Below, in pieces: positions 5,214-5,489 of a DNA stretch of 5,489 nt; position 1 is the stretch's first letter; each line of letters starts with the position of its first letter. The stretch covers positions 1 through 5,489 of the forward strand of contig DCTR01000045.1 of the NCBI GenBank assembly GCA_002329385.1, read 5' to 3'. A program made the position numbers and the translations under genes. A model generated the notes under the pieces. It was not told where the DNA came from. It saw only the letters and a program-made list of their open reading frames with translations, and ran no database searches. The stretch is from Candidatus Shapirobacteria bacterium UBA1435. Its GTDB lineage: Bacteria; Patescibacteriota; Microgenomatia; UBA12405.

Positions 5214-5489
5214 TGTACTAAGAGTTTGATCGTGGCTCAGGGTGAACGCTGGCGGTGTGCCTAAGACATGCAAGTCGAACGGGATTTGTGTGTAGCACGA
5301 GGTATTTCAAACCATTTTCAACCATCAAGACTCCTAATCTTTCTTTTTTATTCAGATGTCTATGTATTGGGTTATCAAATTGGTCTTTGGAATTTCTCGT
5401 GCTACGCACGGGTCCAGTGGCAAACGGGTGAGTAATAGATAGGAACGTACTCCAAAGCGGAACATAGCTCATCGAAAGATGAGGTAATT
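5214..5489 (+). rRNA. rrs: 16S ribosomal RNA, 5' end (partial, cut by window end)
   Basis: The small-subunit rRNA gene is recognised by AGAGTTTGATC at 5221, GTGGCTCAG, TGAACGCTGGCGG, CATGCAAGTCGAACGG (to 5282) and ACGGGTGAGTAA (5424-5435), in the normal order. By analogy with E. coli, where the AGAGTTTG motif begins at base 8, the mature 5' end is set near 5214. Signatures such as GGCGGTGTGCCTAAGACATG and CGAAAGATGAGGTAAT near the end point to Patescibacteria/CPR. The V1 helix (h6) is greatly enlarged: about 140 nt separate GTCGAACGG from GTGGC, where E. coli has about 40. The base before TGGCTCAG is G rather than the common A or C. Only about the first fifth of the gene is present. Confidence 0.97.
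5288..5409 (+). other. Hairpin insertion enlarging helix 6 (V1) of the 16S rRNA
   Basis: GTGTGTAGCACGAG (5288-5301) pairs with CTCGTGCTACGCAC (5396-5409) over 14 bp with one G-U wobble. The helix continues inward: 5304-5314 pairs with 5381-5393 (a 2-nt bulge at 5384-5385), then 5316-5318 with 5377-5379 and 5320-5323 with 5370-5373. The T-rich tip (5324-5369) can add AGAC/GTCT and ATCT/AGAT pairs. The whole is a rod of some 30 or more pairs. It carries no open frame of note and is too short for a group I or II intron. It is either a retained expansion segment or an intervening sequence cut out of the rRNA by RNase III. Confidence 0.75.

Noticed and set aside
5288..5409. Self-splicing intron in 16S
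   Set aside because: About 120 nt is too short for a group I or II core, no conserved core pairings or homing endonuclease are present, and the flanks form a single extended helix.
5218..5472. 84-residue minus-strand frame over the 16S start
   Set aside because: It lies across conserved rRNA sequence and its insertion; coding there is not credible.
1..5489. Mobile elements, CRISPR arrays, direct repeats or defence modules
   Set aside because: No transposase, integrase, repeat-spacer pattern or long direct repeat was seen on either strand by eye.

Overview
The window looks like a compact, small-genome bacterium of the Candidate Phyla Radiation (Patescibacteria), possibly near Microgenomates. 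This rests on the 5' end of a 16S rRNA gene (bacterial start motif near 5221, then GGCGGTGTGCCTAAGACATG, then an expanded V1 helix), on near-absent intergenic space, on several gene starts that look leaderless, and on a tRNA-Tyr of archaeal rather than bacterial design. The lineage is inferred from memory of 16S motifs; no search was run.

Layout. 19-822 (+) is an unrecognised four-helix membrane protein with an extracytoplasmic domain. Its 3' end overlaps by 18 bp the 3' end of a convergent exonuclease III gene (805-1593, -). A 50-bp gap then carries back-to-back -10 boxes, one for the exonuclease and one for a class I tRNA-Tyr(GUA) at 1645-1716 (+). The tRNA ends 2 bp before the stop of a PlsC-like acyltransferase homologue (1719-2651, -), which follows an alpha/beta hydrolase (2654-3505, -) with a 2-bp gap, forming a probable two-gene operon. 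The hydrolase start codon lies 6 bp from the divergent start of recF (3512-4576, +). A cytidine-deaminase-fold gene follows (4596-5033, +) with TATAAT ending 6 bp before its ATG. Then come an rRNA promoter, a leader with a boxB-like hairpin, a boxA and further stem-loops, and the first 276 bp of 16S rRNA, cut by the window end.

How the genes fit together. This is mostly housekeeping: DNA repair (exonuclease III, RecF), nucleoside metabolism (the deaminase), probable lipid or ester metabolism (hydrolase and acyltransferase) and translation (tRNA-Tyr, 16S). No mobile element, CRISPR array, toxin system or defence island was seen.

The most interesting points are the archaeal-type tRNA-Tyr (C1-G72 and a 5-nt variable loop), a roughly 120-nt hairpin insertion in helix 6 of the 16S rRNA, a deaminase with an intact zinc site but a replaced nucleoside-binding pocket, an acyltransferase homologue lacking the usual catalytic Asp and the usual motif III residues, and a strong compositional asymmetry. 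In the regions sampled the + strand is C/T-rich whichever strand is coding, so the + genes, including the rRNA, may be on the lagging strand.
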